A stretch of 64,000 bases of DNA from Margaritispora aquatica (taxonomy: Eukaryota; Ascomycota; Leotiomycetes; Helotiales; Discinellaceae). The notes under the pieces were generated by a model. It had not been told where the DNA came from, ran no database searches, and worked only from the letters and a program-made list of their open reading frames with translations. Below, one piece after another: positions 51,801-62,000 of the stretch (positions within the stretch are counted from its first letter, which is position 1; each line of letters begins with the position of its first letter). The stretch is from contig VJWN01000003.1 in assembly GCA_007644065.1 (NCBI GenBank), forward strand, positions 310,001 to 374,000. Reading direction: 5' to 3'. The translations under genes were made by a program, and so were the position numbers.

Positions 51801-53390
51801 GCGTCAGAGTCTTCAAACACTGTATCAAAAGCGAGCGCAGAATCAGAAGTCATCACAACAGCGACAGTGAATGCACCAAATGAAGCACCTTCAGCTTCAG
51901 CTTCAGTTTCCTCGAATAACACCACAGGCTCTTCCATAAGCTCAGATAGCAGCGTCTACCCCATCGCCAAAGTGGTAGCTGGAAACTTTGCACCTATCAT
52001 CATCTCTCGCGTATTCACAGGCCTCCTAAACCCATTCTACCACTCGGCCATCCTCTTCGAACCAATAAGACAACTCACTAACCCGTCTGGCGCCCCATTC
52101 TCCGCTATCGCTGGGTCTCCTGGCCTCGAAACACCTCTCCACATTGCCGTGCTCGTTGCCAATCTCGGGTCCGGCTTTGCGGCCGGCGCAACCTTCCTTG
52201 ACACATCATACTGTGACGCCCCTCCATGTGCCCCCAAACTCAGCGCCAATCCATGGGTAATGGACGTCATGATCGTGACACTCTCCATCCAAGCCCTCGC
52301 CATCAGCGTCCTCATCACGCAATGGTGGCGCAAACCCTCCGGACTTTCCGCGGACCCAACCTCCATCGCCGGAGTAGCAGTCGTGATGGGACATCCTCAA
52401 ATCGAAAACACATTCGCCTCCATTCCGGCGGAAATGACTTCTGCGCAGCTGAAGAAACACCTACGAGGCGAGCGCTATAAACTCGGCGAGTTCATGACCT
52501 CCTCCGGTGCCGTCAAGTTTGGCATTATGCCCGTCCCACGAGACCTTAACAAACCCATGAAGAAGCCTCGCGGTCCAGGTCCTTTCACGCGCTTCAAGGA
52601 TGCCATCCCATTCATCGACGACTGGCGTAACAACAAGCTGTACTTCGACGCGGGTTTCCTGATTTTCCTGTTAGCCCTTACGGCACTTACCTGCTTCGCA
52701 CTCTCACACATCAACAGACCTCAAGTCGTCTTCCTCGCTACCGCTGCTGCATCAGGAACGGGAATGCGCATCTTCCTCGCTGTTTTGGGTGTCATCGTAA
52801 GTCTGTACTGGGGCATGTTGTTCCGCGACACGCAAACCTTCGCGCCGTACATGGATCTCGGACGCGGTGACGCAGAGCCAAATCCCACCGTGCTCATGCA
52901 TCGCCACACCTTCCCCATCACGGCATTCTTCCCGCTTCTAACTCGCGGGCACTTCGTCGCCGCTTCAGTCGCCTTCACCGGCCTGATGGCTGAGTTCCTC
53001 ATCCTCGCTCTAGCGGGAATGCCCTATCGACCAGGCCAAGCGAGGGGCGAGTTCCTCTTCTGGTCGTGCGTCGCGCTCTTCATTTTGCTGCTGATGGTGA
53101 GCCAACTGGTCGTCGTGGTCCTCTGGCGCCGCAAACTCCCAGTGCTAGCTAGGGCGCCGAATAGTATCGCCGCGGTTATGGCACTCGTGGCTGGGACGGG
53201 CATGGGCAGGGACTTTGAGGGCCTGAGCATGTGTTCGACGAGAGAGCGGGATCGTGTCGTCAGGGGTTGGGGGAAGACGTATCTGTATGGATGGCGGAGA
53301 GAGGGTGGGGATGGCAGGGTGCGGTGGGTCGTGGATGATGTTCGCGCGAAGGATGGGAGTGTGGGGAGAGAGAGGGGTGAGAGTTTTTAA
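48807..53390 (+). CDS. Large membrane-anchored Ser/Thr-rich protein with nine four-Cys modules and DUF3433 region
   Basis: Single-exon frame of 1527 residues from MGFFSKKGPSGEG. One membrane span at about 49-70 (MIGCLAITLGFIALILVIEK) is followed by a probably extracellular region. Between residues 155 and 711 there are nine modules, each starting C-x6-C and ending with two further cysteines near a TTY or STY motif (for example CLLTTVFC...CYTTY...C). They are separated by mucin-like Ser/Thr linkers. A Ser/Thr-only stretch runs to about 1045 and is expected to be O-glycosylated. The C-terminal 480 residues (from IAKVVAGNFAPIII) contain several hydrophobic spans and resemble DUF3433 membrane proteins of fungi. 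A wall-sensing or adhesion role is only a guess from architecture. Hidden introns cannot be excluded, but the frame is uninterrupted. Confidence 0.8.
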   Translation: MGFFSKKGPSGEGRRVKLNREFVQIRQGGSSNALLGTGNPASRPILVRIWGMIGCLAITLGFIALILVIEKKLPDGSKSHFRPTWKRDMGVDYLLPRANISADPGLFFGKEYVTPAVIRDLSLAPVPPTPTTTAFHLYTFAPLHGPFEFDLNLPCKTTEVSCTTSNIAGKLRARGGYLITVCNTATHTIACPVTPTPTPTPPTPTPTPTPTVTPSSSIVGPDGSCLLTTVFCPDLVGVDCYTTYLRGPCTSTSSRTSSSPIITPTPTSTVSEPGTCLLETVYCPYDSDSYCYTTYYRGACTSSSSSSRSSSTSISSVLSSSSRTISSSSVIITPPPSSSSSTTSKVCMTDTLICPSESSCYGVMVPVPCTLSSSSSTYISSSSITSSQTSTSSSQPSSTSSTNPCISHRVSCPFSDRGKNGKRAYGGDCTTIYFTAASCLPSSTSTTSYSSTTSIEPCVVSNVVCPAPGDKRQETDCSTYYSTSARCLSSTSSVLSSSSSVLSSNSTSSMPSTTTLITSSARSINSCIATSEYCTDYYNSDTQETDTICGTSYSTMTGGDCGTITSTSSIFTPTSTSRSSSSTITPTSSLPTCMTTAVSCSSYEVVGKRYLQTSCETSLVSISGCGSSTSSVSSSRTSSTSSRITSTSSSVSVSVSVSVDTCLSTGTVCSTFYPTASVGAVIALMGGFESDEGSLEPVVECSTTYAPMSSCRTSSSSSSRTSSSSSSSILSSSSSILSSSSSILSSSSILSSSSSILSSSSSILSSSSSVTITLSSQTSTSTVKTSSSTPSFSPSVSATPSSSTISVQVSSSSVLSSTSEILVVSKVSSRSSETVSTQSPSVSVLVSVSISLPSSPVSPSRTPSVIISPSSLGTSSVPTLTPSVSLTPSLSNTPSRSPTVSASSFTKPTEIIKLDTSVTVSNSASITVSASISKSSAESLSSPPTLSSSASVLSSQSSTTQTSASVSKAISSVKSTPVTSNPTSQITSVPTKSASSKTASESSNTVSKASAESEVITTATVNAPNEAPSASASVSSNNTTGSSISSDSSVYPIAKVVAGNFAPIIISRVFTGLLNPFYHSAILFEPIRQLTNPSGAPFSAIAGSPGLETPLHIAVLVANLGSGFAAGATFLDTSYCDAPPCAPKLSANPWVMDVMIVTLSIQALAISVLITQWWRKPSGLSADPTSIAGVAVVMGHPQIENTFASIPAEMTSAQLKKHLRGERYKLGEFMTSSGAVKFGIMPVPRDLNKPMKKPRGPGPFTRFKDAIPFIDDWRNNKLYFDAGFLIFLLALTALTCFALSHINRPQVVFLATAAASGTGMRIFLAVLGVIVSLYWGMLFRDTQTFAPYMDLGRGDAEPNPTVLMHRHTFPITAFFPLLTRGHFVAASVAFTGLMAEFLILALAGMPYRPGQARGEFLFWSCVALFILLLMVSQLVVVVLWRRKLPVLARAPNSIAAVMALVAGTGMGRDFEGLSMCSTRERDRVVRGWGKTYLYGWRREGGDGRVRWVVDDVRAKDGSVGRERGESF
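50985..51100 (+). repeat. 21-bp minisatellite encoding SSSSIL units
   Basis: Six near-identical units built on AGCAGCAGCAGTAG plus (C/T)ATTCTC, in frame, encoding runs of serine separated by Ile-Leu. Unit lengths of 18 and 21 bp coexist, so copy number can change without loss of frame. Confidence 0.9.
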
Positions 53391-54255
53391 TTTAGCGAAA
53401 GAAGGAAAGACAGAAAAAGGTGGGATTGGAATTGTAATTGGCGTTCTTGGGTTAGTCGGTTTAATCTGGTTTTGATTTGGAGTTTTAGCATCTTGATATT
53501 TATAGTGGAGTTTGGGTTTGAATTTGGGAATTGGGAATTAGGATTTGGATGCATTAGCGAGGTATTGTACTGGATTTTTCTGGGCTGGGTTAGTTTGGGT
53601 TGGGCTGGATCGGTATTAGAACTCGGCATTACACTACACTACACTCAGCTTGAGGTATAGTATGGTATGGTTTGGATAGGATAGGATAGACGGCTCAAAC
53701 GACACGGCAAGACAAGATAAGATATGAGAAGACGGGCAAGAAAGATTAGGGAGGCAAGAAAATAGAGAAGTGATGTGGATGTAGAGGATGCGTGTATGTG
53801 TGGAGGGGAGTGGAGGGGAGTGAGTGAGTAATTACTATCTCATGTCATAGCATGGGATGGGAGGAGATGAGATGTATCAGATGTATGAGTTTAGAAATGT
53901 AGATTCTAGAATGTACAACCAACGTAGCACTACCAACTACTTTCACCATGACCACCATAATCACTGTGACATGCGTACCTTGTCCTTTGCTTTCAGTTTT
54001 CATTTCATTTTCAATCTAAGTCTACGTCCTGTGATGAGAGGAAGCATAGTTTACAATCACGCTTTATTCGACAATCTCTCTGTTATGCCTGTATACTGTC
54101 TGTTATGCTGACCTTTCATCGCTCACTTCAGTCTCTAGCCTTCTCTCAACTATTGTCATGGCTGAGTCCTCTTTCCATGACTGTAACACCCCACACAACC
54201 ACTTCCCAATTACCACTCCCCTCCACTCCCCTCCCTTCCCCTCCCACACCCCACA
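53391..54255. other. Intergenic, convergent 3' flanks
   Basis: Between the stops of the large Ser/Thr-rich gene and the DUF1993 gene. Contains short GT-rich runs such as GGATAGGATAGGATA at about 53676. No gene is supported. Confidence 0.5.
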
Positions 54256-54801
54256 CTACCTTCCACCCTTCAAATAATCCCACTTCCCGACCGGGGCCCC
54301 CTCCCCCCTAAAAAGCGCATACACCATGCCCAGATGGAAATACAAATTCATCATGCCAAACTCCTGCACATAGCGCAAGCCCTCCATCCGTCTCCCCAAC
54401 GCAGCGACATCCACCATCGCGACATCCCTGCCCTCGAAGTCTTCCTTCGTCAAACCCTCGAGCACAGCGATGGTGTGCTTGAGCTGGCTCTGTAGCGCTG
54501 CGATCGTCGGTGTCGAGGATTGCGGGGAAAGGGAAGGGGAGAAGCAGGAGGTGAGGGAGGACGACGCGGAGGGCTTGGCGACGATCGTGACGAGGTTCAG
54601 GGCGATGGCGCAGAGATTGCTGATTTGAAAGGAGAGCGGGTTCATGTCTGGTGCGAGGCGGAGGGAGAGAGTCTCGGTCTCGCTGAGGTGCAGGGTTTGT
54701 GTTGTGTGCGTGGTGCCTTTGCGGAGGAGGTGCGAGGCGCTGTTGAGCGCGGAGAGGTAGAGTGGGAGGAAGGCCGTGTGGATGTTGGTGCTTGTTGCCA
54801 T
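54256..54801 (-). CDS. DUF1993 family protein
   Basis: Intronless frame of 181 residues starting MATSTNIHTAFLPLYL. Features of the DUF1993 family: N-terminal helix with a PLYLSAL block, RLAPDMNPLSFQISN in the first third, an EGRD motif after a predicted helix, and the C-terminal NLYFHLGMVYALFRGEGAPVGKWDYL. These proteins belong to the DinB-like four-helix fold and lack a known reaction. A long overlapping frame on the same strand (54308-54979) is a shadow. The assignment is based on the conserved C-terminal signature. Confidence 0.85.
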   Translation of the reverse strand: MATSTNIHTAFLPLYLSALNSASHLLRKGTTHTTQTLHLSETETLSLRLAPDMNPLSFQISNLCAIALNLVTIVAKPSASSSLTSCFSPSLSPQSSTPTIAALQSQLKHTIAVLEGLTKEDFEGRDVAMVDVAALGRRMEGLRYVQEFGMMNLYFHLGMVYALFRGEGAPVGKWDYLKGGR

Positions 54802-56766
54802 TTTGGAGTGGTGGGTGTTTGGTGAGTGAGTGGTGGTTTATGAGTGAGTGGTGGTTTGGTAGGTTGTTTGGTGGTTGATGGTTGGTTTTCGCTTGGGTCG
54901 GAGGTGTGACTCGCTTGTTGGTTTGTAGGTAAGCAGTAGTCGAACCCAAAGATAAATAATGAATCGAAAGAAAGTTCACTTCTTTCGATGAAGCTCACTC
55001 TTTTATCAAGATCCGAAATGTAATTAAGAAGGAGCAACACGCAGTAACCCCGAGACCAAGCAAGTATTTGCCTTCTTAATATCTTAACACCGCCGGCCGG
55101 CCGTCATTCCAGCCCAACTAACAAACAACCGGGATCGTCGTGGGGGTGGGAGGCCGAGATGTCTCGGTTACCGAGCGAGGTCTCCTTTTCGTTCGTTCGT
55201 TCGTTAGTGAGTTGACTGAACACTCATGGGTCCATCACTACCTGAAATACTCAGCTGTCGAGGCATCTTATAGATGAAAGATGGAATAAAAAAATATAAG
55301 AAATTAGTCGTGATTCCTCACGTCAAGATGGCGATTGAACTCATTTCTTCTGTGTTTGCAGAACGAGGGTTGAAGAGACTAAAATTATAACCCCACCAAA
55401 CCAAGGAGGAGGAAAATAACATGTGATTACGTTCCGAGGTGAATACAGGAGAAAAGATGGAATATTCAAGTCCTTTCATTCCATTGCACATAAGAACAGC
55501 CGAAAAAAATGCACATGCTGGCTTCGTCTCTCTTTCCTACATCTCTCTTTCTACACAGCATCTACATCTCCAATTCCCTTACCATGGCATACAAATCCCG
55601 TCAACACCTAGACACATAGATACCTTGACCTAGCATTCCCTATCCCTTTAAAGCCATACCTCAGCTCTATACTCACTCCCAATCTACTTTATTCGTTCGT
55701 TAAACCTGGTCTACCACCACCATCTTCCCTCCCACAACACACAAAAAACCAGGCAGCCAGCTTATCTCCCTTCCACGCCTCTCTCCACTCAATACTCAAA
55801 AGAAAAGACAAAGTAAAGCCAATCTCCAGGTATGATCATCGTTGATAATCCAACTCATCACACATCTCAAGAAATCCATTCAAACACTGCCCACTATCTA
55901 CTATCTGCCTTACTCCCAAAGCCCACAGAGAAGAGCCACAGTGGATGATACGAAGGCCCTCATACTCATGCTCAAGCCTTTAATGCCCTCTATGATGGCG
56001 TTCTTCTGTATATGTGGTGTGTAGTTCCACGACACGGTCGGACGAGTGAGTTCCCGTAGACGGAGACGGAGATAAAGATAGAGATGGAGACGCGAAGATG
56101 AAGATGGAGGCATAGCCAGGAGATTGAGAGCCAACCAGCTAGATAGCAAGCAAGCACTCAAATTACCTATATATCGAGAGCCCGAGCTCGAATTAGGATT
56201 CCGAGGCTCGACGCAGCGCAACGGAATACATCTAGCAGAGCTTGGATGGATCCGATCCGAGATATCGCAGAGACAGCATAAGCGAGTGATTCACCTCAAA
56301 GAGAGCAGCAAGTGGCATAGATAGAATTGTTAGTGAGTGAGGATTCAAGTGGATTTTCATTGACACCCTCTCCATCCCTCCCATTTCCTTCCCTCCCCTT
56401 CTTCTATCTAACCCTCCTTAATATTCACCTCTCCTCTCTCTCCTCCAAACACATAAACTCTGCATCAACAGACTACAGACTGCGCACGTTAAGCATGCAC
56501 AGCAAACCGAGAATCGAAGTCCCCTTTCTTTATCCTTCCCTCTTGCTTTCCTTGCATCCCATCCCAATCCCATTCCTATCTTTCCCTTTCAAAAAATCCA
56601 TCCAAAGAAACAAACACAATTCCAAAATACTCGCTAGCTCGCTCGCTCTCATTACTCATGAAAAAAAACGACAAAAACCACAGAACCCGCAAATGCCAGA
56701 CACTTCTTTTTTGATTATCCCTCCCTCCACGTCCCGTCACATCACTTCGTTACGTTTCGTGTCGAA
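54802..56766. other. Intergenic region, no gene supported
   Basis: 2.0 kb upstream of DUF1993 (minus) and downstream of the zinc-binding gene (minus). Near the DUF1993 start it carries GTGAGTGGTGGTT direct repeats (about 54825-54860). At about 55190-55205 there is a (GTTC)n run. Frames at 55842-56324 and 56327-57055 are short or shadows. Confidence 0.5.
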
Positions 56767-57948
56767 TCAAGTGGCAGCAGCAGCAGGAGTTGAGATATTC
56801 AGAGCGGCCAGTTTCGCTTGCACGCTCTTCAGCACCTCAGGGTCAGGAGAGGGTTCGACTCGAGCAGGCGGAGCGCGACTGCAGTCCGTACAGAGCGGAT
56901 GTTTGCAGCGTACGCAAGCTGGCGGTTCGCCGGCAGCAAACTCAATGCCTTCGGGTGTGCTGGGGTTCGGCACGGGTGGGAAGGTCTTGTTACATTTGTG
57001 GCAGTTGTATTTGATGGGTCTGGTGGGATCACTAGATGGTGCATCGCCTGGATAGCCATCTGGGTATTTCTTCTTCTTGGCACTGTGATGGTCATGTTAG
57101 CTTGAGCTGCATTGGTGATAGGAATAGATACTTACGGATCTCTGGGACAGTCCGTGCAACGGACGTGTGAGCAAGATGAACAGATCTTGCTTCCTGCAGT
57201 GAACAGAGTTGAGCACTCATGGCAGTTCCTGCGAACTCTCTGCATAGGCTTCTTGCGGACCAATGGTTGACCACCAGTCTTTGGGTTTGGTCTCGTCAAG
57301 ACCAGCTTCTCTTGAAGTCCATAGTATGTATCCGGCTCAATGGCACCTGGAACAACAGCGACTGGCTCCTTGCCCTTGCCCTTTCCTTCCGTCTTCTTCA
57401 ATGGGTATCTTGGACAAGACTTGCATCTGACATGCTCGCACTTGACGCAGACCTTGTTCGAGCCAAAGGTAGTGTTGCAGAGATGGCAGCTCCTGTGGAT
57501 GCGCATGCGGATTGGCTTCTCGACACGGTATGCTTCCACCACTGGTCCAGCTGGGACGGGGTCGAGGGGGACCTTGAATCGCTCTGCCAACTTGCGAGCT
57601 CTCTCGGAATCGATGGTGGAACGCAGGATCTTGACTGGTTTTGGCTCCTCGCTCTCTTCCTTGACTTCCTTTGGCTCCTCCTCCTCCTTCACCTCCTCCA
57701 CTGCGACAGGTTCGACGACGACGGGGGTTGGTTCGGTTGGTTTGGCCGTACTGCAATTATCAGTACTGATTTATACCTCCCAGATACAAAACCACCTACC
57801 TTGGACCTGCTGGCGATTTGCCGGCAAATGACAGTCTCTTTGATCCATCACTTCTCTTCAGTACTGTCTTCATGCGAGATACCAATTTGCTGATGCCCTT
57901 CTTCTTCTCTTCGGGGACCACTGGTCCGGTAGTTGCTGGTGCACTCAT
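56767..57948 (-). CDS. Protein with three CxxC...CxxC zinc-binding repeats
   Basis: Predicted 359-residue protein. Exons (minus) are 57948-57800, 57750-57136 and 57082-56767; the introns are 49 and 53 bp. It starts MSAPATTGPVVPEEKKKG with a basic segment (SKLVSRMKTVLKRSDGSKR), then an acidic Glu/Lys/Pro-rich linker. Three repeats of C-x2-C-x3-F ... C-x2-C-x-H-x2-C-x2-C follow at about residues 137-161, 225-248 and 281-326, for example CHLCNTTF with CVKCEHVRCKSCPR. The cysteine spacing predicts a structural zinc site per repeat, of a type widespread in filamentous fungi with no established function. A nuclear or cytosolic scaffolding role is conceivable, not shown. Confidence 0.85.
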
Positions 57949-58973
57949 GTTTGCAATGTTGATCAGACGAAATTTCGTGGGCGATGGCGAGTATAAGTGT
58001 CTCTAATTGCTTTTCCTTCTCGTCTACAGCGTGTCGGGTCCTTTCCTTCGGTTGCAATAACCGTACGAGTAAGTGTCGTCGTGATATCAAGTCCTGCCAA
58101 ATCGTTATGATGCGCTGTCGTAATGATATATCCTGGATCCCTCGAAACTCTATTCTGGTTATCACTCGCTGAGTGATGGCTGATTGATGGAGAGGACGGG
58201 GTCGTGAAGGTTTAAGACCCAGCTAGGATTCGTGTTGTGGAACTTCTGATACCGGATGGAGTACGGGTCTTTGGTCGAAGTGGGTTGAGACTGATTTGCG
58301 GGTAGCGAGAAAGCGAGTCACCAAGAATTGCGGCAGATCAACGGTTGGAACGTGAGCTGGGAGCGACGATCGTATACAGAAAATCAGAACTGGCCACGCT
58401 GTGCTGTATTGTGATCAATCGATGTGACCAATATACTGTAACTATCTCCCGTTACACGACGAACACTGACAACGAAGCAGCGTGCGACGATGAGGATATG
58501 TATGGGTCGATGGAATCGTTAGAGAGGAAAGTTGAAAGTGGTGCGGATGCGAAAGAGGAGGTGAGAGGAGGGTTCAGAGCACGGGGTAAGAGAGAGTGTG
58601 GGATGGAAATTCTGGCCCAAATAGATATGGTATCCGATGCAACAGCTTGCAGGAGAGGACAGGACAGAACAGGATGCATCCACACAATCAAAATATCGAG
58701 ACCTTTCGGAACACCGCCCAAAAGTATTTGAGAGAGTGAGACAAAAAGTTATGCAATTGCGGTGCTGAAGAATGAAGTTACTCGTATCGTGAAATATCAA
58801 TGTTCCTTGGACGGACAATTGTTCCAGCTTGAGAAATGAAGAGAATTGATTCGATGTGTTTGGTATGTGTTACTGTCCTAGTATGTCCTAGTGTCTGTTG
58901 TCCGTCCTAGTGTCTAGTGTATCTGTATTAGTGTCTAGTGTATTAGTGTCTAGTGTTCACCAACCAGCTCGGT

Positions 58974-59014
<41 letters not shown>

Positions 59015-62000
59015 GAGCAGAATGAAAGGCGTATTGCGTATGAAAAATTGGACTGGACGGGACGGGCGGGGCGTCAAACCAAACTCGAAAACACCCAAAC
59101 CCTTGCGTTCCTTTGCCTTTCCCAGTCGTCCCCGTCCCCATCCCAGTCCCATTCCTTTCTCTCAATTCTCCACTGGTAAATCCGAAAGTTCTGAACCTGA
59201 ACCTGAACCTGAACCTGAAGTTGGATGATTAGTGGTGCCCGGTTCACCCAGTCACCCAGTCACCCAGTATCATCCTCCACTTTTTCACTCTCCACAACCT
59301 CTCACAGCGCGCGCCAAACTCATCCAGGAAGTTGTTTGACCATGTCTCGAGGTTGACAGGACAGAACTCGATTCAGGCAGTTCATACAATTCACTCCACA
59401 GGCTCTCGCAGGGGGCCGAAGTCCCTGTATTTCGAGACGCTTGGGCATCCGAATGGTTCGTGTTAATGCCCTGGCTGTTGGGAAAAGGTGGATGGATGGT
59501 CCAGGCGCTCCGACTTTGGATCCCTTGAAGTCCTTGGAGCCAAAGCAAGCATGTTCAAGCATGTTCGTTCCAACCCACTCGTCAGAAATCCACTTGAGTA
59601 CAGTACAATACAGTACCTAGTACAGTAAGTACAGTACAGTACACCTCGGCGACCACAAAAGCCCCCCCATCCCATCCATCACCAGTCAGCACGCACTTGT
59701 CCTGGTCCTTGTCAGTGATGTGGATTATACTGTGGATTATGCTGTGGAAGCGAATCCTATCAAGCGCAATCCCACGAGAAAAGAATGAAAACCGCTGGGA
59801 GCGAAGGGTGAGCGAAGATGCGTAAGGGACAACTAAGGGACGACTAAGGGACAACTAATGGCCGACTAAATGGCAGACGAATGCATCATATTTCGTCACT
59901 TTCGTGCTACCCGAAGCGAGGATGCATAACATTATGAAGCATGGTGTGTACATATATTAAGTATGCACATATGTCTGTCCACTTCATGCTTTACTTTGGA
60001 TCCCCCGACCAAAACATTCCGTCTTTTGTCTCAGGTTATTTATTATATTATTAATTCATTCGATTTCTCGTCAATTCTTCATCGATCCTGAGAACCCTAG
60101 AATTCCCAAAGTAGACGTCGTCTTTTCCAATTCAACCTCGCATTTCCTCTTCAGGCCTTTACACTTGAGAATTCATCCTAATAGAGACAATGGCGCGAGG
60201 AGGTCCGTCCAGCAGCATCCATTTCGGGACTACATTCTCTTACTGTATATCTTGTAGGCTAGCGAGTAAGAGTGCCTCCTTATCGATCGGAGAAACATAT
60301 CACCGCCCTCGTTTACACGGCCTGATACAAGTAATTAGGTTCTCTTCGTGATTTGGTGGCACTGCCACCCTGCTGCATCATGAAGACCTTTCAGAGTGCA
60401 CCGCATATCAGAAGCAAGCCACCACATTCGGTCCATTCCCAGCAGTACAAACTCGTCCGTTCTCGGGCCACACGCTATGCACAACGCTCGAAAGGCATGT
60501 ATCTTCTACCTGGAGGAGACAAGTCGTGTTGCCATGCCTTCAACTGACATGAGCTCGTTGCCGCAACGTGGGACGACATGACACGAACGAGTAAGTACCT
60601 CCGTACAAATATTCGATATTGTCGTACATCCAACCAATGCAATGGACATTTGCAGACCCTAGTCATGACCTTGTCTCCTCCTTCTTGCACGGCAGGTTAC
60701 CACCATTTACACACACTTGCTTCTTGTGCGTATCAGCCACTGAACTCGTTCCAGGCTTGCAATCAGTTCTTCAGCACTGCGTTGGAGCGGTCAGCATCTA
60801 ATTTCAATTTGAAAACGACGTACGATTTTCTTTGAATTCGGTTTGGAGTTTTATTAATGGCCTTCAGGGACACCCCTTCTTCTTCGGTGACGGACGCGCA
60901 ACTTCACGATGGGTCTCATTCCCTGTTGAAAATCTCCCAATGCAGTAGAAACAGACGAATTCCTGGGGTATCTTCTCTATCGCGGGTATCCGGCCCTTTA
61001 GCGAGAATATGATGGAGATCGGTTCGGCGGAATGTTTCTACGTGACGGAAGTTCTTACTTTACGATCTTGAGATGATACTGAAGAAGTCTAGAAGAAATG
61101 TCTTTCTCATTTGATACCAGAGAATGATCGAAGACCACTGTGGTTACCAGAAGACTTGTCACTTACCACGCATACACCTTGGTTACTCAACCTCAACCTC
61201 ACTCCGTACCAACTCAACCAGTTAAGAGACTGAGACAAAAACACATGCCTGCACGACTCCACTACAAGGATCAAGTCTTCCAGCAACACGGAAAGGGATC
61301 ATGCTTTGGGGTCCGTCCGACGACCCGCTTTGTTCAAGGATGTCGAAATCTGAATTTCAGGATGTGATGGGAGGGGTTGTCACAGCCTCGGTCGTTTCGC
61401 TGCTTCTTCTTTGGCACACAGACACGCACACAAGCACACACACACACACACCTCTTTTTTATCCAAGTTTTGTGCAACCACTTCACGGAAGAATCAACCT
61501 CAACGGCCACGGCAGTTGGATCTCGGGGCTTGATGATGAAATCCAGATCTCTCTTGCGATACCTTTCTGTTGCGTTTATCCATTGCTTTCAGGCTGTTGA
61601 AAACACTCGTAACCTCCATATAGATTGACGAGAGACCTTTTCTCCTGAGTCAACCGTCCCACTTCCCAAAGATTTTCCCGAATCCACTCATCGTATTAAC
61701 GGCCAGTTAGGAGCCCAGTTCAGCTATTTTGAGCTAGTCCTCATTGACCTATATCCGGTACAGCCCATTCTTACTACCGAGAGAGAAAAATCCGTGAGGT
61801 GCCGAAGGTTGTCCTAAAAAGCGCACCGGCCCGCTGTATCATCGACTCACCTGCACGAGAAACACTTGTGAACCGAAGGAGCACCAGTTCATCAAGGGTT
61901 CATTCCGTTTCGTAGGCTTTTTAAGGCATGCATGAAGTTGACCGTGTCAAACTCCATCAGTCAGAAGCTTCCTACAATGCAATGCATTCCAGCTCACCGG

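Noticed and set aside
54308..54979. 223-codon minus-strand frame overlapping DUF1993
   Set aside because: Different frame of the same DNA; the DUF1993 frame carries the conserved motifs.
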